A stretch of DNA of 64,000 bases from Chitinophagaceae bacterium. Lineage in GTDB: Bacteria; Bacteroidota; Bacteroidia; Chitinophagales; Chitinophagaceae. Shown piece after piece: positions 42,704-52,021 of the stretch. How positions within the stretch are numbered: position 1 is the first letter of the stretch; every line of letters starts with the position of its first letter. The notes beneath the pieces were generated by a model. That model worked only from the letters and a program-made list of their open reading frames with translations, made no database searches and was not told the DNA's origin. The stretch lies in NCBI GenBank assembly GCA_020403455.1, contig JADBXP010000010.1:1-64000 (forward strand), read 5' to 3'. Both the position numbers and the translations under genes were made by a program.

Positions 42704-44386
42704 TCAGTTGCTGTTGTTGGTTCTCGTCAGGAAGGTGAACTTATCTCCATCGAAGAGTCCCAGATCACTCAGTTTTACATGGGGTATCACCAGCAATGCC
42801 ATAAAGCTGAGTGTCATGAAAGGTGCTGATAGTTGACTACCCATTTCTTTCGCCATTTGGTCGATGGCCGTGTAGTCACTTGCTATCTGATAGCCATCAG
42901 CTGTACTCATGAGGCCACCTACCGGAAGTGGTAACAACAGTTGTTCTTTTTCTCCTGTTCCCCGCACACAACTTACCCCACCTCTGCCGGCTGCTACCAA
43001 TTGAATAGCAGCTGCCAGACTTTCATCATCAACCCCTACAGCAACTATATTGTGGCTGTCATGAGCTACCGTTGACGCAATGGCACCGGAATGAAATCCA
43101 AAGCCATGTACCCAAGCAATAGCAGGAGCTGCCGGTCGATACCTGTTAACAACGACAATTTTGAGCAGGTCTTTTTCAATATCACTTACGTAGCAGTCAT
43201 CTACTTTTTTGCCTACCATAGAAAGACGATGCGTAATCAGCTGTCCATCTAAAGCACCAATAACAGGTATAAGACCTTCCGCATCCGCGGGAAAATCATT
43301 GCAGCGCAAACGGAGTTGTTCGGGAAGAATATTTACCGAACAAAATGGTTGTTCCAATGCCGGAATGGCAACAGATGTAATCATGCTTTTACCTTGACGG
43401 GCAACAAGTACACCTTCTATATAGGTTGCTTCCACTTTGAAATCAATGAGGTCATGCACTACGATGAGGTCTGCAGGATGTCCCTTCTCTAACAACCCTA
43501 CCCTCATCCCATAATGATGCACAGGATTCACACAGGCCGCCTGCAAAATAGGGAACAGGGGAACCCCTTGTTGGATGGCCCTGGCACAAAGTTGGTTGAT
43601 ATGACCTTCTACCAAACTATCCGGATGTTTGTCGTCACTGCAAAACATGATCTGCTCAGGATAATGTTGCAGCAATCCAATGAGTGCATCAAAATTTTTG
43701 GCAGCACTTCCTTCCCGAATGATGATTTTCATGCCCTGCTGCAATTTATCCAATGCTTCCTCCTTTGTGAAACATTCGTGGTCGGTAGATATGCCTGCAG
43801 CGATGTATTGAGCAGCCTCCTTTCCTCTTAAACCCGGGGCATGTCCATCCACGGGCTTACCCAGTCGATGGGCGGCTGCAATCTTTTTCAACACTTCCTC
43901 ATCCCCATTCAAAACACCCGGAAAGTTCATCATCTCGCTCAGATAATAAATATCCTTTCTCATCAAAAGCTCTTCTACGTCCCGGCTATTGAGGGCGGCA
44001 CCTGCTGTTTCAAAAGTTGTTGCAGGAACGCAACTTGGCGCACCAAAGTGAAATTTGAAGGGTACTTGCTGGCCATTGGCAATCATGAAATCAACTCCGG
44101 AAATACCACAAACATTGGCAATTTCATGGGGGTCGCTGATGGTAGCAATTGTTCCATGAACCACTGCCAGGCGTGCAAATTCTGAGGGTACGAGCATGCT
44201 GCTTTCTATATGCACATGGCTGTCAATGAAGCCCGGTAACAAAAAGGGTGCTTCGGGATTCGGAAAATCTTGTAAAATCTGTAATTCCCGTATGATGCCT
44301 GCTGTTATTGTGAGCTCGGCATATTCAATGGCTTTGCGTTTGATATCTACCCGATTGCCCCTGATCGTCCAACTTGTCTCCTGCAT
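42704..44386 (-). CDS. ade: Adenine deaminase
   Basis: This enzyme deaminates adenine to hypoxanthine in purine salvage. It is 560 residues, typical for Ade of the amidohydrolase superfamily. The metal motif is GFIDSHVHIESSMLVPSEFA near residue 55, with further ligands in DGHAPGL and the CSDDKHPD segment. The C-terminal domain ends with SDLGLFDGDKF. It is upstream of upp in the same direction. Confidence 0.94.
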   Translation of the reverse strand: MQETSWTIRGNRVDIKRKAIEYAELTITAGIIRELQILQDFPNPEAPFLLPGFIDSHVHIESSMLVPSEFARLAVVHGTIATISDPHEIANVCGISGVDFMIANGQQVPFKFHFGAPSCVPATTFETAGAALNSRDVEELLMRKDIYYLSEMMNFPGVLNGDEEVLKKIAAAHRLGKPVDGHAPGLRGKEAAQYIAAGISTDHECFTKEEALDKLQQGMKIIIREGSAAKNFDALIGLLQHYPEQIMFCSDDKHPDSLVEGHINQLCARAIQQGVPLFPILQAACVNPVHHYGMRVGLLEKGHPADLIVVHDLIDFKVEATYIEGVLVARQGKSMITSVAIPALEQPFCSVNILPEQLRLRCNDFPADAEGLIPVIGALDGQLITHRLSMVGKKVDDCYVSDIEKDLLKIVVVNRYRPAAPAIAWVHGFGFHSGAIASTVAHDSHNIVAVGVDDESLAAAIQLVAAGRGGVSCVRGTGEKEQLLLPLPVGGLMSTADGYQIASDYTAIDQMAKEMGSQLSAPFMTLSFMALLVIPHVKLSDLGLFDGDKFTFLTRTNNSN

Positions 44387-44526
44387 GTATTCTTCTAATT
44401 GTTTGAACTTTAACGGTCACTTTTTGTTGGTAAAAGGTAGGATTTTAATTTTGTATTTCTTCTATCTGACTTTTTATCAGTAATCATCCATAATAATCTT
44501 TAATAGTTACCTTCAAAACGTCACCC

Positions 44527-45339
44527 ATGAATCTTCGTTCCCTGGCGATTTGCCTCCTGTCATTGTCTTTTTTTTCAGCTCAGAGCCAGACTGCTGATGA
44601 AATCATTGCCCGGTATGAAGCTGCCGCCGGTGGGCGGGAAAAGCTCGAAGCCATCCGTTACCTGGAAATCAATAGCACCCTGGCCATGGGTATGATGGGC
44701 CGAACCATCGACTTACCCCTCACCCTGGTTAAAGAAAAAGGTAAATTGTTCCGCCGCCAGATCGGAGGAATCATGGGCATGGGAGATAGTTATACCATGT
44801 TGACTGATACTTCCGGCTACATTTTTATTCCCGCCATGCGCGGTTTTGGCGACATGCAGGGAACACCTGCAGTTACATCCCGCATTCCGGATGCTGAAGT
44901 AGCTGCACAGCAATATGAACTGGATTGTGCAGGGGCTTTTGGTGAATTGGTCAATTACGCTGCGAAGGGTCATACTGCTGAATTTGTTGGAACAGAAAAA
45001 GTCAGTAAAGTGCCTTGTCAAAAAGTAAAGCTTACCCTGAAAACGGGACAAACAGTAATCTATTTTTTTGATACACAAACAGGACTGGTGAAGCAGATGG
45101 AGGCGACCGGTGACATGGCAGCCAACATTTCCGGTTTTGGAAGTATGATGAAGGCCTTCGGAAGAGGTATGCGGAAGGACGATAAGGCGACCTTGTTCGT
45201 TAAAGAATACAAGGATGTGAATGGGCTCAAATTTCCGGCAAAATATACCCTTGGTTTCGGTCCAATCGAAAGCGAGATCGAGAACATCGCTATCAAAGTA
45301 AACGAGGGGTTAGAGGAAAAATGGTACCACGTTAAGTAA
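44527..45339 (+). CDS. Exported protein with LolA-like pattern
   Basis: The protein is 270 residues with a signal peptide ending at FSAQSQ. The mature part begins TADEIIARYEAAAGGREKLEAIRYLEI, a segment shared with many Bacteroidota outer-membrane lipoprotein-sorting (LolA/LolB-like) beta-rich proteins, and has the alternating strand pattern of that half-barrel fold. A single pair of cysteines (about 138 and 161) could form a disulfide. The function is not established; transport of a lipid or lipoprotein in the periplasm is a reasonable guess. Confidence 0.75.
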   Translation: MNLRSLAICLLSLSFFSAQSQTADEIIARYEAAAGGREKLEAIRYLEINSTLAMGMMGRTIDLPLTLVKEKGKLFRRQIGGIMGMGDSYTMLTDTSGYIFIPAMRGFGDMQGTPAVTSRIPDAEVAAQQYELDCAGAFGELVNYAAKGHTAEFVGTEKVSKVPCQKVKLTLKTGQTVIYFFDTQTGLVKQMEATGDMAANISGFGSMMKAFGRGMRKDDKATLFVKEYKDVNGLKFPAKYTLGFGPIESEIENIAIKVNEGLEEKWYHVK

Positions 45340-45408
45340 TCATCCCGTTCTGATTTCATTTTTTTCTCTGTCAATTCATTGGTATCTTGGATACCCAATT
45401 GTCTTGAT

Positions 45409-48400
45409 ATGAAAAAAAATTTACTATTCTTCTATTTTTTATTGGCGGTTACTGCTGCCTGGTCACAACCTAAAAACAAAGTTGCCTCCACTCCGACGGC
45501 AGCAGTCGTTAACGTTTCTTCCGAGGATGACCGCTTATTGAGTAAGGTCAGCTATCGCCTCGTAGGTCCGTTCCGCGGGGGCAGAAGTGCTGCAGTAGCA
45601 GGAAGCCGTACCCAAAAAAATACTTTTTATTTTGGCGCGACCGGCGGTGGTGTTTGGAGAACAACAGATGCCGGAAGCAACTGGAAAAATATTTCAGACA
45701 AATACTTTGGTAGTTCCATCGGTTCTGTTGCACTCGCTCCCTCCGATGAAACGATTGTGTATGTTGGGGAGGGTGAGAATACCATGCGAGGAAATGTGTC
45801 GGAGGGCCTTGGAGGTATGTGGCGCAGCGATGATGCCGGCAAATCCTGGAAAAACATTGGTCTCAAAGACGGCAGACATATTATTCGCATCATCGTACAC
45901 CCCAAAGATCCTCAGACGGTATGGGTGGCAGTAATGGGTCATTTGTTCGGACCATCGGCAGAAAGAGGTGTTTTTAAAACAACCGATGGCGGAAAAACAT
46001 GGACCAAAACATTGTTTGTCAATGAGCAAACAGGCTGCTCTGATTTGGTGATGGAGCCCGGTAATCCTTCAGTATTGTATGCCGGTATGTGGGAAGTAAT
46101 CAGAAGGCCACATAGCATGGAAAGTGGTGGTCCCGGAAGTGGCCTGTACAAGAGCATTGACGGTGGTTTGACTTGGACACCCCTCACCGGTAAAAAGGGA
46201 TTGCCGAAAGGTGTTTGGGGAATTGTTGGCGTGGCTGTGGCCCCATCGAATACAGATAAAGTTTATGCCATCATTGAAAATGCTGCAGGTGGTTTATTCG
46301 TGAGCAACGATGCAGGAGAAACATGGACCCTCACCAGCAATGACAACAACATTCGTCAGCGTGCCTGGTACTACTCAAAGGTTTTTGTAGATCCTGCCAA
46401 TGAAAATTTGGTCTATTGTCCCAACGTTGAATTCATGCGCAGCAGAGATGGTGGTAGAACCTTCCAGTCTATTAATACACCTCACGGGGATCACCATGAT
46501 CTGTGGATTGATCCGATGGATGGTCAGCGCATGATTGTAGCTGACGATGGAGGTGCGCAGGTTTCATTTGACGGAGGAAATAACTGGAGTACCTACGAAA
46601 ATCAGCCAACTGCACAATTTTATCGTGTCTCCACCGATAATGCTTATCCCTATCGCATTTTAGGTGCACAACAAGACAACTCTACTGTTCGCATTCGGAG
46701 TAAAACAACCGGCCCCGGAATTTCACAGCGGGATTGGGATGTTACAGCAGGTTCTGAAAGCGGGTATGTTCAGGCAGATCCATTGAATCCCGACATAGTG
46801 TATGGTGGTAATTATGGTGGATATCTCTCGAGATTGGATCATCGTACCGGGGAGAACAGGGCCATCAACGTTTGGCCCGATAATCCCATGGGTTCCGGTG
46901 CCGATGTGCTGAAGTACCGCTTCCAATGGAATTTCCCCTTCTTCTTCTCCCCCCACAATCCCAAGCGATTGTACGCCGGGGGCAACCATCTCTTTGTAAC
47001 AGAAAATGAAGGTCAAAGCTGGGAAATGATTAGTCCCGATCTCACTACCAATGACAAATCAAAACAGCTATCCAGTGGCGGTCCTATCACCAAAGACAAT
47101 ACTTCTGTTGAATATTATTGCACCATTTTCACAGCTGCTGAATCACCACTGGAGAAAGATTTGTTGTGGACAGGTAGTGATGACGGATTAGTGCATGTGA
47201 GCAAAGACGGAGGAAAGAATTGGGAAAATGTTACCCCGGCAGAAGCTGGAAAATGGATGATGTGGAATTGCATTGAAGTGAATCCTTATGTTAAGGGGTC
47301 AGCATACCTGATTGGAACCCGGTACAAACTGGATGATTATGCCCCTTATATTTTTGTCACCTATGATTATGGCAAAACCTGGAAGAAGATTGTTCAGGGA
47401 ATCCACCCCCAGCATTTTACAAGGGCATTGCGTGCAGACAAAGTGCGCAAGGGACTTTTGTATGCGGGAACAGAGTTCGGCATGTACATAAGTTATGATG
47501 ATGGGAATAGTTGGAAGAAATTCCAGCAAAATCTACCGGTCGTTCCCATCACTGATTTAACCATCAAGGAGAATGACTTGATTGTTGCTACTCAAGGAAG
47601 GGCATTCTGGGTGTTGGATGATTTAAGCGTAGTTCAGCAAAAAGACAGTTCCATTGTAAAGAAAAAGTGGCATGTGTTTCAGGTAAATGATGCCTACCGT
47701 TCTGAAGGGGGCGGCCGTCGTGGAAGAGGAGGCAGTACGGGATCAACTCCACCCAATATGGGCGAGAATCCTCCGGCCGGTGTAGTATTCAATTATTTCT
47801 TGCAGGAAGGAATGGATACTACTGCGATTCGCATCACCATTTTTGACAAAAAAAATAAGCCCATCAAAACATTTAGCCGCAATGCTAAGGAAGCCGCTGA
47901 TCAATTAGATTATAACAGTGGCATGAATAAATTTATTTGGGACATGAACTATCCGCCCGGAGAAAGATCCGAAGGAATGATTCTTTGGAATGGTGGCATT
48001 GGTTCTGTGAAAGCAGCACCCGGTAAATACCGTGCCCGATTTGTTTCCGGAAAAGATACCATCTGGGCGCCTTTTGTTATCAAACCTAACCCGAATTATC
48101 AGCTGTCAGAAGCAGATTATGATGCTCAGGTTGAATTCCTCTTACAGGTTCGCGATAAATTCAACCAGGTGCAGACATCCATCCGTGATATCAGAAGCTT
48201 GCGATCTCAGATCAATGACTTTACTTCCCGCATGGATACCAGCGGTTCCCGTGACATTAAAAAAATGGCAGATAGCATTCAACAACAACTGACTGCTGTG
48301 GAAGAAGCACTTTATCAGACAAAATCCAAAAGCGGACAAGATGTGCTGAATTTCCCTATTCGCATCAATGATAAACTTGCGGGTTTGTATGGGGTGGCTG

Positions 48401-48582
48401 CCAGTGGATACAATGCACCCAGCAAACAGGCAAGAGAAGCATATGCCGAATTGGCCGGTCAGGCAGATGCAGAAATGGGTAAATTAAAGAAAGTGATGAC
48501 TGCTGATTTGTCAAGATTGAATCAACTCATCCACGAAAAACAACTGCCTGCAATCGGCATTAAAAAAACCAAGGCAGATTAA
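45409..48582 (+). CDS. VPS10/sortilin-like protein with many Asp-box (BNR) repeats
   Basis: The chosen start gives 1057 residues with a signal peptide (MKKNLLFFYFLLAVTAAWSQ); an ATG at 45379 adds ten residues without signal character. From about residue 45 to 740 there are at least ten Asp boxes of the S/T-x-D-x-G-x-x-W/F type (TTDAGSNW, SDDAGKSW, TTDGGKTW, SIDGGLTW, SNDAGETW, SRDGGRTF, SFDGGNNW, SKDGGKNW, TYDYGKTW, SYDDGNSW), marking one or two large beta-propellers as in sortilin and sialidases. The C-terminal 250 residues include a helical stretch. Databases often call such proteins glycosyl hydrolases, but I see no catalytic signature. Its end overlaps the opposite-strand DUF5916 gene by 4 bases. 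Confidence 0.88.
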   Translation: MKKNLLFFYFLLAVTAAWSQPKNKVASTPTAAVVNVSSEDDRLLSKVSYRLVGPFRGGRSAAVAGSRTQKNTFYFGATGGGVWRTTDAGSNWKNISDKYFGSSIGSVALAPSDETIVYVGEGENTMRGNVSEGLGGMWRSDDAGKSWKNIGLKDGRHIIRIIVHPKDPQTVWVAVMGHLFGPSAERGVFKTTDGGKTWTKTLFVNEQTGCSDLVMEPGNPSVLYAGMWEVIRRPHSMESGGPGSGLYKSIDGGLTWTPLTGKKGLPKGVWGIVGVAVAPSNTDKVYAIIENAAGGLFVSNDAGETWTLTSNDNNIRQRAWYYSKVFVDPANENLVYCPNVEFMRSRDGGRTFQSINTPHGDHHDLWIDPMDGQRMIVADDGGAQVSFDGGNNWSTYENQPTAQFYRVSTDNAYPYRILGAQQDNSTVRIRSKTTGPGISQRDWDVTAGSESGYVQADPLNPDIVYGGNYGGYLSRLDHRTGENRAINVWPDNPMGSGADVLKYRFQWNFPFFFSPHNPKRLYAGGNHLFVTENEGQSWEMISPDLTTNDKSKQLSSGGPITKDNTSVEYYCTIFTAAESPLEKDLLWTGSDDGLVHVSKDGGKNWENVTPAEAGKWMMWNCIEVNPYVKGSAYLIGTRYKLDDYAPYIFVTYDYGKTWKKIVQGIHPQHFTRALRADKVRKGLLYAGTEFGMYISYDDGNSWKKFQQNLPVVPITDLTIKENDLIVATQGRAFWVLDDLSVVQQKDSSIVKKKWHVFQVNDAYRSEGGGRRGRGGSTGSTPPNMGENPPAGVVFNYFLQEGMDTTAIRITIFDKKNKPIKTFSRNAKEAADQLDYNSGMNKFIWDMNYPPGERSEGMILWNGGIGSVKAAPGKYRARFVSGKDTIWAPFVIKPNPNYQLSEADYDAQVEFLLQVRDKFNQVQTSIRDIRSLRSQINDFTSRMDTSGSRDIKKMADSIQQQLTAVEEALYQTKSKSGQDVLNFPIRINDKLAGLYGVAASGYNAPSKQAREAYAELAGQADAEMGKLKKVMTADLSRLNQLIHEKQLPAIGIKKTKAD

Positions 48583-50795
48583 TTGAACCAGTAGTTGAGC
48601 TTGAATACCACTGCACGATTGCGGTTCTGCCACACAGGCAAAATGAAGTAGTTGTCGGTATATACGACAAACAGGTCACTCATTGGCTGGAAGCGATATT
48701 GCAGCCGGGAGTTGATATTGAAATTGTTGCGCTGTGTATTGTATTGTACAAAGGTGGTCCAGAACAATTGTGTATTGAAGTTGATTTCAAATCTTGGTGC
48801 GAGTAAGATCAACTCAGTGCTGCCGTATTCTCCCGGCAGTTGAATCTTATTGTATTCTGCCTGCAAGGCTATGTTTACATGTGGCTGGTGGCGGATACCC
48901 AGGGATGCCCTGAAACTGTTGTAATGTCCGTTGTAAAATTCACCTCCTGCGGCCCTTAGAGAGAAATTAACGGGTTTTCTGTAGTCGCTGTAATAGCGTA
49001 CTTCATATTGCTGAAAATCGTACCTGGCAGCGGGAATAGGCTTTCCGGAAGTAAAGGCAGTTGGAAAGAGCAGGTCAACTCTGTTGTGGGTACTCACTAC
49101 AGAAAGCCCACTTGCATTTCTGAAAGTAATATCATACCTGGCTTCCAGATTTGTTTCGTTGTGGGAATTGTTGGGATTAACAACGATGAAAGTAGTGAGC
49201 TGCATCACATGTTGCACAACCTTTTTGTTCTCAGGAAAAATGCGATAGGTGATGTTGTTGTAAAGTTGTCTGAAGCCAAGTCGTATGGTGGTGTCACGAT
49301 CTGCATCATAGTTTTCAATGCGGGCAACAAATCCCATATCTGTATAATAATTCGTGCCAACTTTTCCCATATCATGAACGATGGAAAATTTCCTGCGATT
49401 GTATTGAAAGCCCCCATTGAAATACTGGTTATCAGATGTGATGTTTTTCTTGAAGGAATGGTTGTATGCGCCCCAAACGCTCCATTCACCATTGTTGTTG
49501 ATGAAGTTGAAATCCATGCCTGCATTGCGACCGAAGGCACTCAGGGGATTCAGCTGTTTTTCACCGGCAGAAATGAAATTTTCCCTGTTGAGAAAATACC
49601 CTCTCACTACTGAACGTTTCAACAATCTTTTGCTAACGCTGGCTGCCATATAATTTTCAGGCCGATAGTTGCCTTTTACCCCCGTCTGCATATTCATGAA
49701 TCCTATTCGAGTTGTGGGAGTAATATTACCTGTTACCCTTGCGCCTCCAATGATGGGAATTCTGTTGCCATCCGGGTCTAAACCAATTCTTCGGGAATAA
49801 AAGGGGCGTATGGGAGGAATACCATAATCGGAGAAGAGGTCATCATTCTCGAGAAAGAAAGTACGTCTCTCGGGAAGGAAGATATTGAAGCGGGTAAGAT
49901 TGGTAACTTGTTGGTCAACTTCAATCTGCGAGAAATCAGGGTTCACAGTAATATCCAGGTTCAGTGCTGAGGTCAATGCCAGCTTTCCGTCAAAGCCGCC
50001 ATTGAAAGTTCCTTTGGCGGGAACATTGTTTTCCTTGTCCTGTGAAGTTCCTCCGGTTAGGTAAGGAAGAAAAACCCAGTTGGTTCCGGCCGGCGGCGGC
50101 GGCTCTTTCCATACCAGTGCTCCGGTGAATCCCATGTTCATCGACATGAAGTTGACTGGTACCGGTGTCCAGGTAGAGTATTCGTTGGATTTAGCATCGG
50201 TTCTTACAAAATTGATACCCCATATCAATTTATCTGCTGCATAACGCAGTGTTTTAAATGGTATGGCTATCTCAGCAGTCCATCGGTCTCCAAAACGTTG
50301 GGTAGCTGAAAACCATTTATTGTCCCAACTCCAGGTGGGCATTTCATCACCGATCTTTAACAGGTCTTCACTTTGTGCATTGTACGCATTGATCGTAAAG
50401 AAGAAACCATTTGTTTTTTCGTTGGCCGGGTCCAGGGTAATACCTACTGCATCATTGCCATCATGACCTATATCGCGTTTAAGACTTTGAATGAGTGCTT
50501 TGCCACTATCATAGGCAGTGATGGCAAAGTAGATGAAACGGCTGTCATAACATACCTGAATGGTGGTTCTCTTTTTGGGCTTGCCTACGTCGGTAGGGTA
50601 TTTAAGGTAAAAGGAATCGGCTGCAGGTGCCTTTTTCCAAACGGCTTCGGTGAAGTTTCCATCTATTAGAATCGGCGTCTCGCTTTTGGTTACCTGTAGC
50701 CGGAATCTTTCCTGAATAACTTGTGCATCCAGCGCCTGTCCATTCAATTGATCAAAAGAAACAAGTAAGACAAATAGAAAAAAACCTCGCAACAT
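48579..50795 (-). CDS. DUF5916 outer-membrane protein with CBM9-like N-terminal domain
   Basis: The protein is 738 residues with a signal peptide ending near LNGQ. Residues about 40-225 fit the carbohydrate-binding family 9/DOMON-like domain (PILIDGNFTEAVWKKAP, WTAEIAIPFKTLRY). The rest is the DUF5916 region, an outer-membrane barrel pattern with RTFFLENDDLFSDYG and a closing VVFKLNYWFN with terminal aromatics. The role is unknown; carbohydrate or heme-like ligand binding is possible by the N-terminal fold. It follows trmD by 88 bases and may belong to that transcript. Confidence 0.88.
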   Translation of the reverse strand: MLRGFFLFVLLVSFDQLNGQALDAQVIQERFRLQVTKSETPILIDGNFTEAVWKKAPAADSFYLKYPTDVGKPKKRTTIQVCYDSRFIYFAITAYDSGKALIQSLKRDIGHDGNDAVGITLDPANEKTNGFFFTINAYNAQSEDLLKIGDEMPTWSWDNKWFSATQRFGDRWTAEIAIPFKTLRYAADKLIWGINFVRTDAKSNEYSTWTPVPVNFMSMNMGFTGALVWKEPPPPAGTNWVFLPYLTGGTSQDKENNVPAKGTFNGGFDGKLALTSALNLDITVNPDFSQIEVDQQVTNLTRFNIFLPERRTFFLENDDLFSDYGIPPIRPFYSRRIGLDPDGNRIPIIGGARVTGNITPTTRIGFMNMQTGVKGNYRPENYMAASVSKRLLKRSVVRGYFLNRENFISAGEKQLNPLSAFGRNAGMDFNFINNNGEWSVWGAYNHSFKKNITSDNQYFNGGFQYNRRKFSIVHDMGKVGTNYYTDMGFVARIENYDADRDTTIRLGFRQLYNNITYRIFPENKKVVQHVMQLTTFIVVNPNNSHNETNLEARYDITFRNASGLSVVSTHNRVDLLFPTAFTSGKPIPAARYDFQQYEVRYYSDYRKPVNFSLRAAGGEFYNGHYNSFRASLGIRHQPHVNIALQAEYNKIQLPGEYGSTELILLAPRFEINFNTQLFWTTFVQYNTQRNNFNINSRLQYRFQPMSDLFVVYTDNYFILPVWQNRNRAVVFKLNYWFN

Positions 50796-50883
50796 TTCAG
50801 TTAGTCAATTAAAATTGGTGCAAAGGTGGGTGTTTTTTGGTGAGGATACGAATTATTCACCTACCGTTCATCCAATAGTAACA

Positions 50884-51576
50884 TTAAGCAGGATCATCTC
50901 CCAATAGATCCGGACGACGCTCCCTTGTTCTGCGCAGTGCTTCTTCATATCTCCAGTCTTCCACCAATTTCGGGTCGCCGCTCAGCAATACATCAGGAAC
51001 CTTCATCCCCCTGAAGTCAGCAGGACGGGTATATACCGGTGGTGCCAACAGATTATCCTGAAAAGAGTCGAAGAGGGCGGATGTTTCATCGTTCAATACA
51101 CCGGGGATAAGTCTTCCGATGCTATCGGTTACCACGGCAGCTGCCAGCTCACCACCGCTCAATACATAATCACCGATAGAAATTTCAAGGGTGACATACT
51201 GCTGCCGAATTCGTTCATCTATTCCCTTATAGTGTCCACAAATAAGTAACAACCTGCCTTTGAGGGAAAGTCGGTTGGCGGTAGATTGATTATAGGTGGT
51301 TCCATCGGGAGTGAAATAAATGATTTCATCGTAGGGGCCGCCAGCTGCTTGTAAACTTTCAATGGCATTGGCAAGTGGTTCACACATCAGCACCATTCCT
51401 GCACCTCCGCCAAACTGATAATCGTCTACCTGCATGTGTTTGTTGATCGCCCATTGACGGAGGTTGTGTGTTTGAACAGACAACAATCCTTTCTCCTTGG
51501 CTCTCTTCATGATGCTATGGCTGAAGGGGCCTTCCAGCAATTCGGGTACAACGGTAAGTATGTCGATGTGGAGCAT
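50884..51576 (-). CDS. trmD: tRNA (guanine-N1)-methyltransferase
   Basis: TrmD methylates G37 of tRNAs with SAM, preventing frameshifting. It is 230 residues. The trefoil-knot SAM site is seen in LLLICGHYKGIDERI and EISIGDYVLSGGE, and the N-terminal IDILTVVPELLEG is typical. Unlike in many bacteria it is not beside rpsP-rimM, which lie about 9 kb away in this window. It follows the S4 protein gene by 35 bases. Confidence 0.95.
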   Translation of the reverse strand: MLHIDILTVVPELLEGPFSHSIMKRAKEKGLLSVQTHNLRQWAINKHMQVDDYQFGGGAGMVLMCEPLANAIESLQAAGGPYDEIIYFTPDGTTYNQSTANRLSLKGRLLLICGHYKGIDERIRQQYVTLEISIGDYVLSGGELAAAVVTDSIGRLIPGVLNDETSALFDSFQDNLLAPPVYTRPADFRGMKVPDVLLSGDPKLVEDWRYEEALRRTRERRPDLLGDDPA

Positions 51577-51611
51577 AGCAGATTGTTAAGTGGGTGTAGG
51601 TGGCCTTTAAA

Positions 51612-52013
51612 TTATTCCTCCGATTGCTGGGTGCCATCAAAAAAATCACCCAATTCTCTTCTCTCTTTCTTGGTGGGCCTGCCAATTTTGCTCAATCTTT
51701 TGCCTGTCTGAAAAGAGGCGGCAGCAAATTGAATGGCAGCCAGTTCTTCCGGTGGAGTTTCATCCTGGTAATATTGAACGGCTTCACTGTATGCTTTCCT
51801 TTCCCCCAGCAAACCTTTTACCCTGATCACCCATTTCCTCGCTTCTGTTTTCACTTCATATACATCATTCACTGCAACGATTCGGGACGCCTTCACGGCA
51901 ACACCTCCCATTTTCACCCGACCCTTATCGATTGCCTCACCAGCTATGCTCCGGGTTTTAAACAGGCGGATGGCCCATAGGTATTTATCAATCCGGAGCT
52001 TATCTTTTTCCAT
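51612..52013 (-). CDS. S4-domain RNA-binding protein, Hsp15-like
   Basis: The protein is 133 residues. An S4 domain occupies about residues 5-70 (RIDKYLWAIRLFKTRSIAGEAIDKGRVKMGG), followed by a basic tail (GRPTKKERRELGDFF). Hsp15-type proteins rescue stalled 50S subunits carrying peptidyl-tRNA. The ATG at 52013 is preferred; an in-frame TTG at 52019 would add two residues. It begins 8 bases after the M20 dipeptidase stop and is followed by trmD, consistent with an operon. Confidence 0.9.
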   Translation of the reverse strand: MEKDKLRIDKYLWAIRLFKTRSIAGEAIDKGRVKMGGVAVKASRIVAVNDVYEVKTEARKWVIRVKGLLGERKAYSEAVQYYQDETPPEELAAIQFAAASFQTGKRLSKIGRPTKKERRELGDFFDGTQQSEE

Positions 52014-52021
52014 ATCCAAAC

